Origin: Eubacterium sp. An11 | Lineage (GTDB): Bacteria; Bacillota; Clostridia; Lachnospirales; Lachnospiraceae | NCBI RefSeq assembly: GCF_002161065.1 | Contig: NZ_NFLV01000005.1 | Span: forward strand, 1 to 64,000 | DNA length: 64,000 nucleotides | Direction of reading: 5' to 3' | Shown here: positions 1-9,598 of the stretch, piece by piece | How positions within the stretch are numbered: position 1 is the first letter of the stretch | How the letters are laid out: the number at the start of each line of letters is the position of its first letter | Notes under the pieces: model-generated | What the model was told of the DNA's origin: nothing | What the model saw: only the letters and a program-made list of their open reading frames with translations | Database searches by the model: none | Made by a program: the position numbers and the translations under genes

Positions 1-50
1 CTGCCGGCGAACTGCCGGAAATCCGGAAAAGGAGAAGTGAAATAGAGATT

Positions 51-85
51 GGAGCAAATCTGTCCTTATCATACAGGTTTGCTCC
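51..85 (-). terminator. hairpin downstream of the DUF6020-like pseudogene
   Basis: A 13-bp stem (GGAGCAAAYCTGT paired with its complement, one G-U) closes a short loop 30 nt past the repaired stop of the membrane-protein pseudogene. The following T tract is weak on both strands, so this may be an intrinsic terminator for leftward transcription or only a stable RNA end. Confidence 0.45.
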
Positions 86-115
86 AGATTTGTACAGGTA
101 CGAGATATCTACCGT

Positions 116-1380
116 TTACTTCACTACTGTCTCAATTGAATAAAAACACTGAACTAATCCTTCTTGCCAAGGTGCCCAAAACCAAAATGTTTGCTGTAAA
201 TATGCTTTAACATAAATAGCAAAATTATTAACCAACATTCCAACCCATGTTACTAAAACTCTACTTTGTGTTCATTTAAAAATGTTCGATTAAACATTCC
301 ATCCCACTTTAATGTATCTACGGTTCCAGGATTATACTTAGAAGCCATTTCATTTAGAGGCATCAATTGATTAAGAAAATTTGCTTGTTCCGCAGATATT
401 TCTCCATTATTTGCTACCACTGCTGCTATTTGTTGCAACGGTATAGCTACCATCTCCTGAAACAGTTGTTCCACACCAAAATGTATCATTAACAATTTTT
501 GTAAAACAACAACTAATATAGAAAATACTATCATGACAAAAATATTTTTGCGATTATTTGTACAACATATGATTAAAATCAATAAAATAGGAAATACAAT
601 ATAGCTCCCATTATTCCGAAGAGATAAAATCCCAAATAATACTACCGCAAAAAAAATCCACCACATTTTCCCCATATCATTATTACTTTTTTCAATTATC
701 AAATCATATAGAAGCAACACTAATACAAATAAAAATAATGAAAATAAAGTATCCTTCAACATGGCAATTGCATACATTGCAAGTAAAGGTTCCATCAAAA
801 AATATAACAAGACTAACCATTTCACAATTTTCGGTACCTGTTTTTTTGAGAACCACACATAAATCCATGTATATAAAGCTGATACACAAATAATTTGTAA
901 AATAGAATATATCGCAACACTATATTGCAATGAACCTAATGCTATACCAATTTTTTTTAATATAGTTAATCCTATACAATAAAAAACCGGAAATTGCTGG
1001 GCTTGAGACATCCCATAATACATAATATTTAATCCATCATTCATACCTACTCCAGGATAATAGGTTAAAAGGCATATAATATTGATGCATATACTCAAAA
1101 GAAAAATAACTAAAATTTCTTTTTTTCGCAGCGGAACAATGGCTCTTGCTTCCTTATCTTCTTCTCTTTGTATAATTTTCCATAATACCATCAAAATTAA
1201 AAAAATAATAATACCTGTTCCAAATACTTCTATTATATTTATATATACTCTACCTTCCTCTACTAATTTATGTGATATCGAAAATACAACACCAAATAAT
1301 ATTGAAAAAAATATAAACGCCATTAATTTTTTTATAGTTAAATATTTTCTTAATATAAACATTATTTTTCTCCTCTTCAT
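116..1380 (-). pseudogene. frameshifted multi-spanning membrane protein, DUF6020-like
   Basis: The intact part (253-1380) encodes 375 residues with many hydrophobic helices and a YYPG...D signature at residues 107-115, followed by a MLKDTLF segment, as seen in DUF6020-type polysaccharide-locus membrane proteins. It stops at TAG 253-255, but reading on in another frame just after a TTTT run (255-258) gives about 45 further plausible membrane-protein residues (for example KAYLQQTFWFW) up to TAA at 116-118. Loss of one T in that run explains the break. It lies beyond the insertion-sequence remains at the edge of the polysaccharide locus. The role is unknown; GT-C-like sugar transfer or polymer modification is only inference. 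A sequencing error in the homopolymer remains possible. Confidence 0.6.
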
Positions 1381-1549
1381 ACTATATTTGATTTGTAGGC
1401 AAAATTATTTTTAATATATAATATTATCACAAATTTAATTAACAATCGATCTCCATATATTGTTGATTTCATGACTTGTCACCAGACTGCTCTCACGAGT
1501 TGTTTTTAAAAAGCAATCATCTACCTCTGGAATTCGGCCGTTTTTTTAG

Positions 1550-1702
1550 TTGAATCACGACAAGCGGAAGGGGCTGCGTTTCGAGAAGAAAAAGCCCATT
1601 CTGGAAACTTTGGTGTCGTGGCTGAGCAGACAAAGACCAATACAGAGCACTCGGATGGACAAAATTTTCCCCTTCCTGATCCTTTACACCAGCTCATAGT
1701 TA
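1550..1702 (+). pseudogene. probable IS66-family transposase fragment
   Basis: One plus-strand frame reads LNHDKRKGLRFEKKKPIL then ETLVSWLSRQ, which resembles the stretch of IS66 TnpC just before its C-terminal domain (pattern R..RLE.SKP.L..F..WL). There is a stop just upstream and the reading decays after about 50 codons. No start, no catalytic residues and no inverted repeats are visible, so this is a short relic. It is the weakest of the three IS fragments here. Confidence 0.4.
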
Positions 1703-1829
1703 TTCTCGCACAGCCCTTGCAGTGCCGTTTCAATCATATCAAAGACTTAAGCAATTGTGAATACCAAGTCAATGAAATTTCTAAAAAACAGGTGCTGATT
1801 CCAAAACGATACGCAAAAATCTTTCATAA

Positions 1830-2060
1830 GATGACTTCTCACCACGACACCCATTATTCAAGAAACGGCATCCAAGTTGGATCCCTTCAAACCTATCATC
1901 CAAGAATAGCTGGATAAAACCAAGAAACATTAGCAGAAAACAGCATCATACCACTTCATGGAGTCTATGAACATCTTGTGGAAGAACATAGCTATACCGA
2001 AAGTTACAACATCATCCAACTATATGAAAAAATGCCTTTCCATCCAAACTAAGAAAGCAA
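1830..2060 (+). pseudogene. IS21-family IstA transposase fragment
   Basis: Pieced together over frames, the plus strand reads FSPRHPLFKKRHPS, KLDPFKPIIQE(stop)LDKTKKH, KQHHTT and VYEHLVEEHSYTESYNIIQ. This order matches the conserved IstA segment (KLDPFKP.I..WL..D...RKQRHTA.RIYERLVEE.G..GSY.TV). At least two frameshifts and internal stops show that it is dead. No istB helper ATPase is present nearby. Confidence 0.6.
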
Positions 2061-2139
2061 ACCTAAAACTGAGCTGAGATTCAGAATCTGTACAAGTAAA
2101 TTTTGGGTAAGCAAATTTTAATGAAACAGGGAAAAACTC

Positions 2140-2741
2140 TGCCGCAAGTCTAACCGTGTCGTTTTCTTACAACATGAACTATACAGCACTGATATCTGGT
2201 ATCCGGAAAGCCTTCCGAAATGGTTTCCAGCATGCCAAAATTCTTATCGCCGATGATTAAGCGTGCACCAGTAAGCCCGCTTTCTTTTAACCATATGAAG
2301 AAAAAAATACCTGGTTTGATATGTTCATAAACCTTTTATTCAGGTTGCTGATGGTTCCCGGGAATACTTTCGTTCCCCATAAGGTTTCAAGGTTATCCTC
2401 CAAATGGCATACAGAAACATCAGCCGGATACATCTCAATCAAATCTTCTTATACGGAGGATCCCTGCGTCGATATCTTTCAATAATGTCGGTCTCAACAG
2501 GAACCTTTTTTCGTTTAGAATCCTTCAGTTAGACTTCTCTTGCGGTAGCATGAAGATTTCGCTTATAATGACCAGAACGATATCCCTGGCAGTCAGAGGA
2601 ACACTCATACTTTTCAGCGTTGATTAACCCATCAGCTTCCTTATTGAGCCTGGCACTTAAAGTTTCTCAACGCTGTTATGAACAAGATCTTAAATCATGT
2701 TTTATTAAGACCTCATTTAGCTGTATAATCTTATTAGACAT
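2140..2741 (-). pseudogene. IS256-family transposase remnant
   Basis: On the minus strand, starting at an MSNKIIQLNEVL-type N-terminus, broken frames give YRSGHYKRNLHATARE, KKVPVETDIIERYRRRD and ALWGTRVSP-like text, then, after an internal deletion, WLKESGLTGARLIIGDKNFG and FPDTRYQCCIVH. These are hallmark blocks of IS256 (mutator-type) transposases, including the region around the second catalytic aspartate. Several frameshifts and stops and the missing middle make it non-functional. It lies immediately downstream of the polysaccharide locus and marks past insertion at this boundary. Confidence 0.75.
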
Positions 2742-3215
2742 AGGTTTATAGCCTTCTCCGATATATTTTGTTGTGGTAACTTAATTTTACCAAATGGCTA
2801 TAGATCATATCTATTTTTATGAAATTGATTTTGCAAAATCAATTATACGTTTTCGTTTTATCATATAAAAAGCTTTGATTATATATACAGAAAAAATTAT
2901 ACTACCTTTGAAACAGATAATACTACCTCTTCAAATCTGTTTTCCCCTTCAATATATACCAACAAAATTATCTTTAATGTCTTTAATGTTACTCAGCTAA
3001 ATTATTATTTGTCACATACTTCTGAGTTTTACAATCATCTTTTTATATTCACAATATGTGTTTTCTCTTCCATATTTTTCTCTCCTTGAATATATAAATT
3101 CAACCATTATATTATTATATTGTTTTATCAATCTGCTACCACTTAATTTTTTAACAATTTCAATATTATATATTTTCGCATTAATACCTAATCTTTCCCC
3201 GCTACTGCTTGTAAT
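2742..3215. other. AT-rich spacer with a perfect 22-bp palindrome
   Basis: No gene is visible between the IS256 remnant and the stop of the acyltransferase gene. The only clear structure is the perfect palindrome AATTGATTTTGCAAAATCAATT at 2823-2844, which could be a terminator stem for the minus-strand locus or part of a former IS end. Confidence 0.4.
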
Positions 3216-4325
3216 TTAATTAACGGGACATCTATCACATAATATACCGTTCATTATTTTCTTTAATACGCGAACTCCTTCTCCCAAAATAATTGTGACT
3301 ATGAATATTCCCACGGTTCTACATATTATATATAAAATACATCCTAATCCACTCTCAAGAAATGCATTATTAAAAAAGATTCTCAGTACAATATACTCTA
3401 ACGGATCATGAAATATATAAACATAAAATAAGTTTCTTATCACAATTTTGCCCAATCGCTTTTTCAATATTTTTGGAAACATTCTATCACAAATATCTGC
3501 CAGCAAAAAAGTTAAAAATGAACCAATAATAATCAGAAAAAATGAATTAATAATACTATATCTTTTATTAATATATTCCAACACAAATAAAATAATAGTG
3601 GCTGTTATCGTTTTTCTAATATTCCATTTTTTATGAGAACGTCTTTCAATTTGAAATATATAACCCAAAGAAAAATAAAATATGTATCCTAAACCTTTTT
3701 TCATTCCCAAAATATCAAACGGCGCATATCCAACGCATAGTTGTATGACGCCACTCAAAAGTAACAATCCATAAACACTTGTTATATTAAGTCTATCTAA
3801 AAATTTTTTTAAAGCCACAAAAATTATCAAACACCAAAACAACGCAGTTAAAAACCAAAGATGTCCGCTATCCTGCCCTGACAGAACTCCTTTCATCGCA
3901 GCTTTCAGAGAATCTGTATCATAAAAATTTCCTAACCATTTAACAGGCAACATAAATAACCAGCTGTACACAAAATATGGAATCAATAATCTTTTCACTT
4001 TTGATTTAAAAAACTTATCGAATACAGCCATAGGTTTTAATGCCAGTACTGCTCCCGAAAGCATAAAAAATAACGGCATATGAAAAGTATATACCCAGCC
4101 AGATAAATATCTGAAAAAATCCATAATTTTAAAATTATAAACAATACTTAAGTTTTGTGGCAATATATATTCTACTCCACCGTATGTAGTCTGCATCGTT
4201 AAATATGCACTATGTCCAACCACAACAAAAATCGTCGCAATTAACCTCACCCAATCATATATGGTCTCCCTCCTATATTGATACTCCCCCTCTTTATCAT
4301 ATCCAAATACTTTATTGTCAATCAT
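3216..4325 (-). CDS. acyltransferase family 3 membrane protein
   Basis: Integral membrane acyltransferase of 369 aa. After a short cytoplasmic head, the first helix carries the conserved histidine (VVVGHSAY, H38), and FHMPLFFMLSGAV (81-93) is the second family signature. About ten helices follow. Such enzymes move acetyl or other acyl groups onto sugars of surface polymers. It is the last intact gene of the minus-strand cassette that starts at 12594, with a GAGG-type ribosome site before the ATG. The acyl group and acceptor cannot be told; a fucose-4-O-acetylase-like role is one possibility. Confidence 0.8.
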   Translation of the reverse strand: MIDNKVFGYDKEGEYQYRRETIYDWVRLIATIFVVVGHSAYLTMQTTYGGVEYILPQNLSIVYNFKIMDFFRYLSGWVYTFHMPLFFMLSGAVLALKPMAVFDKFFKSKVKRLLIPYFVYSWLFMLPVKWLGNFYDTDSLKAAMKGVLSGQDSGHLWFLTALFWCLIIFVALKKFLDRLNITSVYGLLLLSGVIQLCVGYAPFDILGMKKGLGYIFYFSLGYIFQIERRSHKKWNIRKTITATIILFVLEYINKRYSIINSFFLIIIGSFLTFLLADICDRMFPKILKKRLGKIVIRNLFYVYIFHDPLEYIVLRIFFNNAFLESGLGCILYIICRTVGIFIVTIILGEGVRVLKKIMNGILCDRCPVN

Positions 4326-4355
4326 AAACTTATCCTCTTTTCCTCATACACTGAA

Positions 4356-4682
4356 TCACATTGACACAAATATCGCACCAACTAAAATTAATACAACACC
4401 CATTATCTTTTTCATCGTAATCTTTTCTTTCAAAATCATATAAGATAGAACCATCGTCCAGATATATGTGATGGATGTAAGTGGCAATACAACTGAATAA
4501 TCCAGATATCTCAGAATGTAAACGTTTAATACCGCAGATATCAGATATAATCCTCCACCAAGGTATAGATTGATATTCAAAAACATTTTAAAAATACCTT
4601 CTGTTCCTGAGGCTCTTTTTAAAAATAAAGAAGCAACTGCCCCACATACGGTCATAAAAACCAGAATAACAAAATAAATCAT
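4356..4682 (-). CDS. EamA/SMR-like four-helix transporter subunit (second of pair)
   Basis: A 108-aa protein of four hydrophobic helices, the size of an SMR or half-EamA unit. Its start overlaps the stop of the preceding small transporter by four bases, so the two are probably made together and may form a heterodimer, as ArnE/ArnF do when flipping undecaprenyl-linked aminoarabinose. Next to a DPM-type glycosyltransferase (5082-5876) the likely substrate is a polyprenyl-phosphate-linked sugar, but this is inference from context. Confidence 0.7.
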   Translation of the reverse strand: MIYFVILVFMTVCGAVASLFLKRASGTEGIFKMFLNINLYLGGGLYLISAVLNVYILRYLDYSVVLPLTSITYIWTMVLSYMILKEKITMKKIMGVVLILVGAIFVSM

Positions 4683-5020
4683 TTTTCATCACCCCCGGCA
4701 ATTAACATAACTCCCGTTATGATAATAAACACTCCGACACCTTTCATAACAGAGATATGTTCATTCAAAACCAAGGCCGCCAGAATAATGCTAAGTACAT
4801 AATTCAGACTGAGCATCGGCTGCAGTACCGACAGCTTTCCAAAGCGATAAGCAACTAACATCAGCAATGCCCCTATTCCATAACTGGCAAATCCCATTAA
4901 GAGAACGAAGATTCCCTGTTCGGCTGATAGCTTCCATAATAATTGTCCTATACAGACAAATATGGAAGACAAAAGCATCAAAATGATACCGGTTTTATTT
5001 TTCTTAATTGAATCTAACAA
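4679..5020 (-). CDS. EamA/SMR-like four-helix transporter subunit (first of pair)
   Basis: Four-helix EamA-type protein (KNKTGIILMLLSSIFVCIG onwards). The frame is open to an ATG at 5110, but that ATG has no ribosome site and lies in a poor N-terminal tail. The TTG at 5018-5020 has AAGAAGG nine bases upstream and gives a 113-aa protein beginning just before the first helix, so TTG is chosen. It overlaps the next transporter gene by four bases and follows the GT2 gene by about 60 bp. Probably one half of a lipid-linked sugar flippase. Confidence 0.65.
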   Translation of the reverse strand: MLDSIKKNKTGIILMLLSSIFVCIGQLLWKLSAEQGIFVLLMGFASYGIGALLMLVAYRFGKLSVLQPMLSLNYVLSIILAALVLNEHISVMKGVGVFIIITGVMLIAGGDEK

Positions 5021-5081
5021 TATCTTGTACCTTCTTTTTTCTTTTCTATTCGTACAAATACATCCTGTATCATACAAAAAC

Positions 5082-5876
5082 TCACTTTGGAGTATATACT
5101 CCCGCTGCATTTTTAAATAAAATCTTTATTAATTCACTGTTTCCTTTAAAAAAACTTATTTTAGTAGGAGTCTTCCCTTTTTTCGGATACGCTCTTGTCA
5201 CAGGGATTTCACATGCTTTCATCCCAATTTGTGTAGCGCGAACCGAAAGGTATGCCAATAATTCATAAGTCATAAAAATATCACGTAAGGGCTGCACTCT
5301 CTTATCTATCAGATATCTGGCAGAGTAAGCTCTGTAAGCATTTGTCGTATCCGTAAATTTGTGATGTGCTGTCAGGGATATTACCGGTGCGTGTATACAT
5401 TTCACTGAAATCATTCTGATCAAAGGAGTGTTAATTGCTTTTCCTCCTTTTACAAATCTCGATCCCTGAATAAAATCATACCCTTCTTCCAGCTTTTTGA
5501 TAAAATGTGGTACATCCTCTATGCTGTCTTTATTGTTTCCATCAATAGTAATAATTCCTTTGTATCCACGCTGCAAGGCCCACCACATACCCATACGAAG
5601 CTGAGCTCCCTGTTTTCCCGTATCATCTTTTACCAGAAGTGTATTAACTTTTAATTTTTTTAACCGTTTTTCTTCTGTACAGCCATCTGTTGATCCTCCG
5701 TCACAGATGACAATGTCCGCACAATCTTCGATATTATATTTACAGGCTCTTTTTAACTCTTTAATAATTCTGTCACTCTCATTAATAATAGGAATCAGAA
5801 CAACATAATCTTTCTCTTTAGATTTGAACTCTCTGCATTCAAAGCGAGGTACTCCTTTTTGTTTTTCGTAAATCAT
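5082..5876 (-). CDS. family 2 glycosyltransferase, polyprenyl-phosphate sugar type
   Basis: GT-A fold enzyme of 264 aa without membrane helices. VVLIPIINESDR (25-36) and ICDGGSTDG (57-65) form the nucleotide-sugar site, and IITIDGNNKDS (108-118) occupies the place of the DXD motif, here DGN. It resembles dolichyl/undecaprenyl-phosphate mannose-type synthases, which charge a lipid phosphate with a single sugar. Its start overlaps the TIM-barrel gene by four bases, and the two EamA-like proteins follow, fitting a make-and-flip module for a lipid-linked sugar. Donor sugar unknown. Confidence 0.75.
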   Translation of the reverse strand: MIYEKQKGVPRFECREFKSKEKDYVVLIPIINESDRIIKELKRACKYNIEDCADIVICDGGSTDGCTEEKRLKKLKVNTLLVKDDTGKQGAQLRMGMWWALQRGYKGIITIDGNNKDSIEDVPHFIKKLEEGYDFIQGSRFVKGGKAINTPLIRMISVKCIHAPVISLTAHHKFTDTTNAYRAYSARYLIDKRVQPLRDIFMTYELLAYLSVRATQIGMKACEIPVTRAYPKKGKTPTKISFFKGNSELIKILFKNAAGVYTPK

Positions 5877-6670
5877 ATAAAAATGCTCCTTACATAATCC
5901 AATCTTCTCTCAATCAATTGCAGGTCGTCTGTTTTACCCATTTCAATGGAAACGAACCCTGTATAACTTTCATTTTCTAAAACCTTTTTTAAATCCTTAT
6001 GCAGCTTTCTTTCTTTTATCGGTTTAAGATTTGGCTCACTGATATGCACATGATTAATCAATCCGACTTTGCCCTCCAACTCGTTGACATCTTCTTCATT
6101 TTGAATCATCGTTCCGACATCAAGATTTAACAAAAAACCTTTCGAATTTACCATACGAATCAACTCAAATGCGGACTCTGTATCATTAATATAATTTGTA
6201 TTGTATAGAGGCGGATTCGCTTCCATCCCTATAACCGTATTATGCTCAGCCGCATAATCACCCAATTCTTTAAAAAATCGCACTCCTATATCATAACTGA
6301 CATCATCAGGAATATTTCTGTTTCTGGGACATCCAAAAACAAGATTTGTACAACCAATTGCTTCTGCAAATTTAATGGCCATTTTTGTATAGTCTAACAA
6401 ACCTTTCCGTTCTTCTGATGTTCCAAATATATTTTCCTTTCGCCGAAACCATATGGATTGCATAGAAGGAATCACCAAACCGTATTGTTCCTTCAAATTT
6501 TTACTCCATATTTTTGCTTCTGTATTTTTACTATACGGTGCTTCTGGAAATATTCTGGTCGGAGCAATTTCCAGACCTGAGTACCCATACCATATCATTA
6601 ATTCGTACACTTTGCCATCCTGTGATCCGTCCCATGCTATATTTGATATTGATAACTTCACTTTTTTCAA
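5873..6670 (-). CDS. xylose isomerase-like TIM-barrel sugar (phosphate) isomerase/epimerase
   Basis: A 265-aa member of the AP endonuclease family 2 / sugar isomerase superfamily. Metal ligand candidates appear in order at the barrel strand ends: GMEANPP, LNLDVGT, NHVHISEPN and SIEMGK. GLEIAPTRIFP near residue 33 is the usual first-strand motif. It overlaps the 976-aa membrane protein gene and the GT2 gene by four bases each, so all three are translationally coupled. It probably makes or interconverts the sugar used by this cassette. DNA repair is unlikely in this context. Confidence 0.7.
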   Translation of the reverse strand: MKKVKLSISNIAWDGSQDGKVYELMIWYGYSGLEIAPTRIFPEAPYSKNTEAKIWSKNLKEQYGLVIPSMQSIWFRRKENIFGTSEERKGLLDYTKMAIKFAEAIGCTNLVFGCPRNRNIPDDVSYDIGVRFFKELGDYAAEHNTVIGMEANPPLYNTNYINDTESAFELIRMVNSKGFLLNLDVGTMIQNEEDVNELEGKVGLINHVHISEPNLKPIKERKLHKDLKKVLENESYTGFVSIEMGKTDDLQLIERRLDYVRSIFI

Positions 6671-9597
6671 TCTCCCTCCAATACTCTTACATCTTTTATA
6701 ATAAGTTGTTCGTCATCATTAAACAAAATCGTATCAATATTATATATATCCCAAAAATAATCTGCGCTTACTCTGATCATATATTGGTTTGTTCCCGGAA
6801 CGGCTTCAAAGCAATATTGCATTTTAGCCCCTTCTTTTTGCGAATCGTACAAAACAATATTGACTGATTTATTTTCTTCCGAAGAATTCATGATTTCAAA
6901 TGCCAGATAATTTCCTTGCTCACCAGTCGTTGTCTGAGATCCTTCAAATCTAAATTGGTTATCACCTGTTGAATTAACAGAAATTATCTTTTTATTATCA
7001 ATCGCAGCATATTTATCATAATTTGCCCATATATATGGCAACATATTTAAATTGTAAGAATGATATGGCTTAAATAAAAAACCAACGTTTCCCTTTTCAT
7101 CTACAAAAGAAGTGGTAAAATCATATCCATAATCAACCAATTCATAAATATTTTCATCATATTTATTATTTTGAAGAATTAATTTATATTCATCATATTT
7201 ATCAGTTTCACACCATATCACAAATTCTCCAAATCTGATTAATGGACGATACTTATTATAAATATATTCTGCAATCTTATAATATCTAATATTATGCGGA
7301 ACACCTACCATTTGCTGAAGATAAGATGTCTCTGTTGTTCCCAATATAGCCAACGGACAACTGTATTCAGATATCTCTCTCAAATAACACTTCTGAGAAT
7401 ATAAATCCGTCAACAAACTTGGCGTCTGTCCCACATAAGAAGGCCTTTCCCTTCCTGTTAATGCATACATTGAGGTCACATTCGCAAAATCAACGAAGGT
7501 TTCATCTTCTTCTAATAACGTATCAAAGACAAATTCAAACTGTTTCACCAACAATGTAGTACTCTCATCAAACACTATTCTCGGCTGTCCTACATTCTCA
7601 GTCACATCATCTCGCAAATCCCAATTCTCCGAAGCTTTCAAACTTCGGGAGACCAAAATAGAATCTGCCTGTGGCCAACTTTGAGTTACTGCCGTTCCTT
7701 CTACAAGAATTACTATCATCATTGTTCCCATCCAGGCCAACACTTTGTTTCTCTGTTTTCTTCCCCTCACAGACATCGTATATAGCACATAAAGCGCCAC
7801 TGTCCAGTGGATAAAATTAAGAAGCACACCCGTTCGCCCTGAACACACAGCCAGATTATGATAAACAATAGTTCGAGTTATATATAGAATCTCTGCAAAA
7901 GCAAATACCGTGGTCAATAATGCCACTCTACCATTTTTACGAGTTTTATAATATTTAAATAAAGTAAAAACTACCAGCAGAATAGCCGTTATCGGAACCA
8001 CAATATATGATAACAAAAACGCAAAAGAACTTTGATCTCCAAAATCTGCAGTTGCCCAGGTTGAACTGGAACTCAAGCTCACAGACATCCATTCTTTGAT
8101 TCTCCCCATGACTGGTATTCCAGTTGCGCACGCATATATAACATAAAAAATAAGTGCACCGATGCCGACGCCCGCTCCGCAAAAAACAAATTTCTTCAGC
8201 AGCTTTATCTTCCTCTGAATTAACAAAAAGACCACATGTGCCAATATGCAGGCAACACCTAAAGACATTCCCTCATCATAAGTTATAAAAACACCAATAA
8301 GTGCAGCACACCAAAAAACAACATATTTTTTTACGGTTGGGTTTTTGTATATATACAACAAAGCTGCTATTGATATACCACACAAGCTCATCCATTTTAT
8401 TCCCGTAAGAATACCTGGGAACAACAGCACATATAAAACTGCAATATTCTTATCAAATAATTTTTTTACAATGAAAAATAAAATAATATATGCTATCATT
8501 GCAGTCAATCCGCCATACGGATCAGCAAAAATCCCTTTAATATCGTCATGTATTAAACAGTATATGATTCTTGTCCATACATCATTTAAAGCATGTGCAG
8601 AAAAATAATCAAAAATCGGCAACTTTCCATGTAATATGGAATCTACTGTAACTGCATTATTTCCCTTCTCATAAACATTTGCAAAAGTATCATATGACCA
8701 AATATATTGATAATTATATGCAAAATTATTGACCACAGCAATGCTTACTATAGCACCAATATATCCAAAAGTTGAGAAACCTCTCTCCTGTTTTCGTAAT
8801 AAAATAACTGCAATCAGAGCTACACTTAAAAATGCAATACAAGCTATTCCTATAAGCGTAAAATAACGTTGAACACCCCATCCTTTTTCCGTTAAAAAAT
8901 ATATTCCTTCTAACACAATCCTTATTACAGCAGGCAACCACATCAAAAAGAATATATATTTTTTATTTTGTTCATACGCTTCCTGTCCTACCGGAACGAA
9001 AAGAACAACGCTGATATATCCAATTAAAATAACGCTGCAAATCAGAATACACGTTGTCATTCCAAGCATGCGGAACATCATATTAAAGGTCAAAACCAAC
9101 ACTACAAATATAACTAACAGCATAGAAATATCTGCAAACTTAAATCTTTCCGTTTTATCTAAAATGCAAATAATTGTCAATATCGCAAAAAATGCTAACA
9201 GACACTCCATTAATGGATTGCTCACTATATCTGTATTTTTTGAAAAATATCTTGAAATATAGGATGCGGAAACAGCAAACACCAATACTGTACTTAATTT
9301 AAAATAAATATTTATATACTTTTTTCTATTATAAAAAAGCCAGTTTAGCAAACATATAAGAACTATTGCTATTCCTGGCAAATATAAGAAAAAAAGCTTA
9401 TAAAAATTTCCTATTCTTGCATCAATAGATATTCCCGACAATGTAGCCGTACTAAAGGTACGGTCCCATTCCACTAAATCCACGCCGGAAAGAGGATTAA
9501 TATAATATGCAATAGCCAGAGTAAGTACAAAAGCAATAAAAAGTACTTGTTTATTCGTTTCCTTAAGCAATTTTATGATTTTTTTCACCTTAGTCAT
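6667..9597 (-). CDS. large polytopic membrane protein of unknown function
   Basis: About 976 aa. The first two thirds form many transmembrane helices with long loops; the last third (from about residue 640) is soluble and probably extracellular. The layout resembles GT-C-type transferases and other large polysaccharide-locus membrane proteins, but I see no definite catalytic motif. The ATG at 9597 has GGAG nine bases upstream, inside the end of the SDR gene; a TTG at 9618 would add seven residues without a ribosome site. Probable role: transfer of the lipid-linked sugar made by the neighbours. That is inference only. Confidence 0.65.
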   Translation of the reverse strand: MTKVKKIIKLLKETNKQVLFIAFVLTLAIAYYINPLSGVDLVEWDRTFSTATLSGISIDARIGNFYKLFFLYLPGIAIVLICLLNWLFYNRKKYINIYFKLSTVLVFAVSASYISRYFSKNTDIVSNPLMECLLAFFAILTIICILDKTERFKFADISMLLVIFVVLVLTFNMMFRMLGMTTCILICSVILIGYISVVLFVPVGQEAYEQNKKYIFFLMWLPAVIRIVLEGIYFLTEKGWGVQRYFTLIGIACIAFLSVALIAVILLRKQERGFSTFGYIGAIVSIAVVNNFAYNYQYIWSYDTFANVYEKGNNAVTVDSILHGKLPIFDYFSAHALNDVWTRIIYCLIHDDIKGIFADPYGGLTAMIAYIILFFIVKKLFDKNIAVLYVLLFPGILTGIKWMSLCGISIAALLYIYKNPTVKKYVVFWCAALIGVFITYDEGMSLGVACILAHVVFLLIQRKIKLLKKFVFCGAGVGIGALIFYVIYACATGIPVMGRIKEWMSVSLSSSSTWATADFGDQSSFAFLLSYIVVPITAILLVVFTLFKYYKTRKNGRVALLTTVFAFAEILYITRTIVYHNLAVCSGRTGVLLNFIHWTVALYVLYTMSVRGRKQRNKVLAWMGTMMIVILVEGTAVTQSWPQADSILVSRSLKASENWDLRDDVTENVGQPRIVFDESTTLLVKQFEFVFDTLLEEDETFVDFANVTSMYALTGRERPSYVGQTPSLLTDLYSQKCYLREISEYSCPLAILGTTETSYLQQMVGVPHNIRYYKIAEYIYNKYRPLIRFGEFVIWCETDKYDEYKLILQNNKYDENIYELVDYGYDFTTSFVDEKGNVGFLFKPYHSYNLNMLPYIWANYDKYAAIDNKKIISVNSTGDNQFRFEGSQTTTGEQGNYLAFEIMNSSEENKSVNIVLYDSQKEGAKMQYCFEAVPGTNQYMIRVSADYFWDIYNIDTILFNDDEQLIIKDVRVLEGD

Positions 9598-9598
9598 A

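Noticed and set aside
1521-1740. Methyl-accepting chemotaxis fragment (GVVAEQTK-like text)
   Set aside because: Only eight residues fit and the other frame matches IS66 better.
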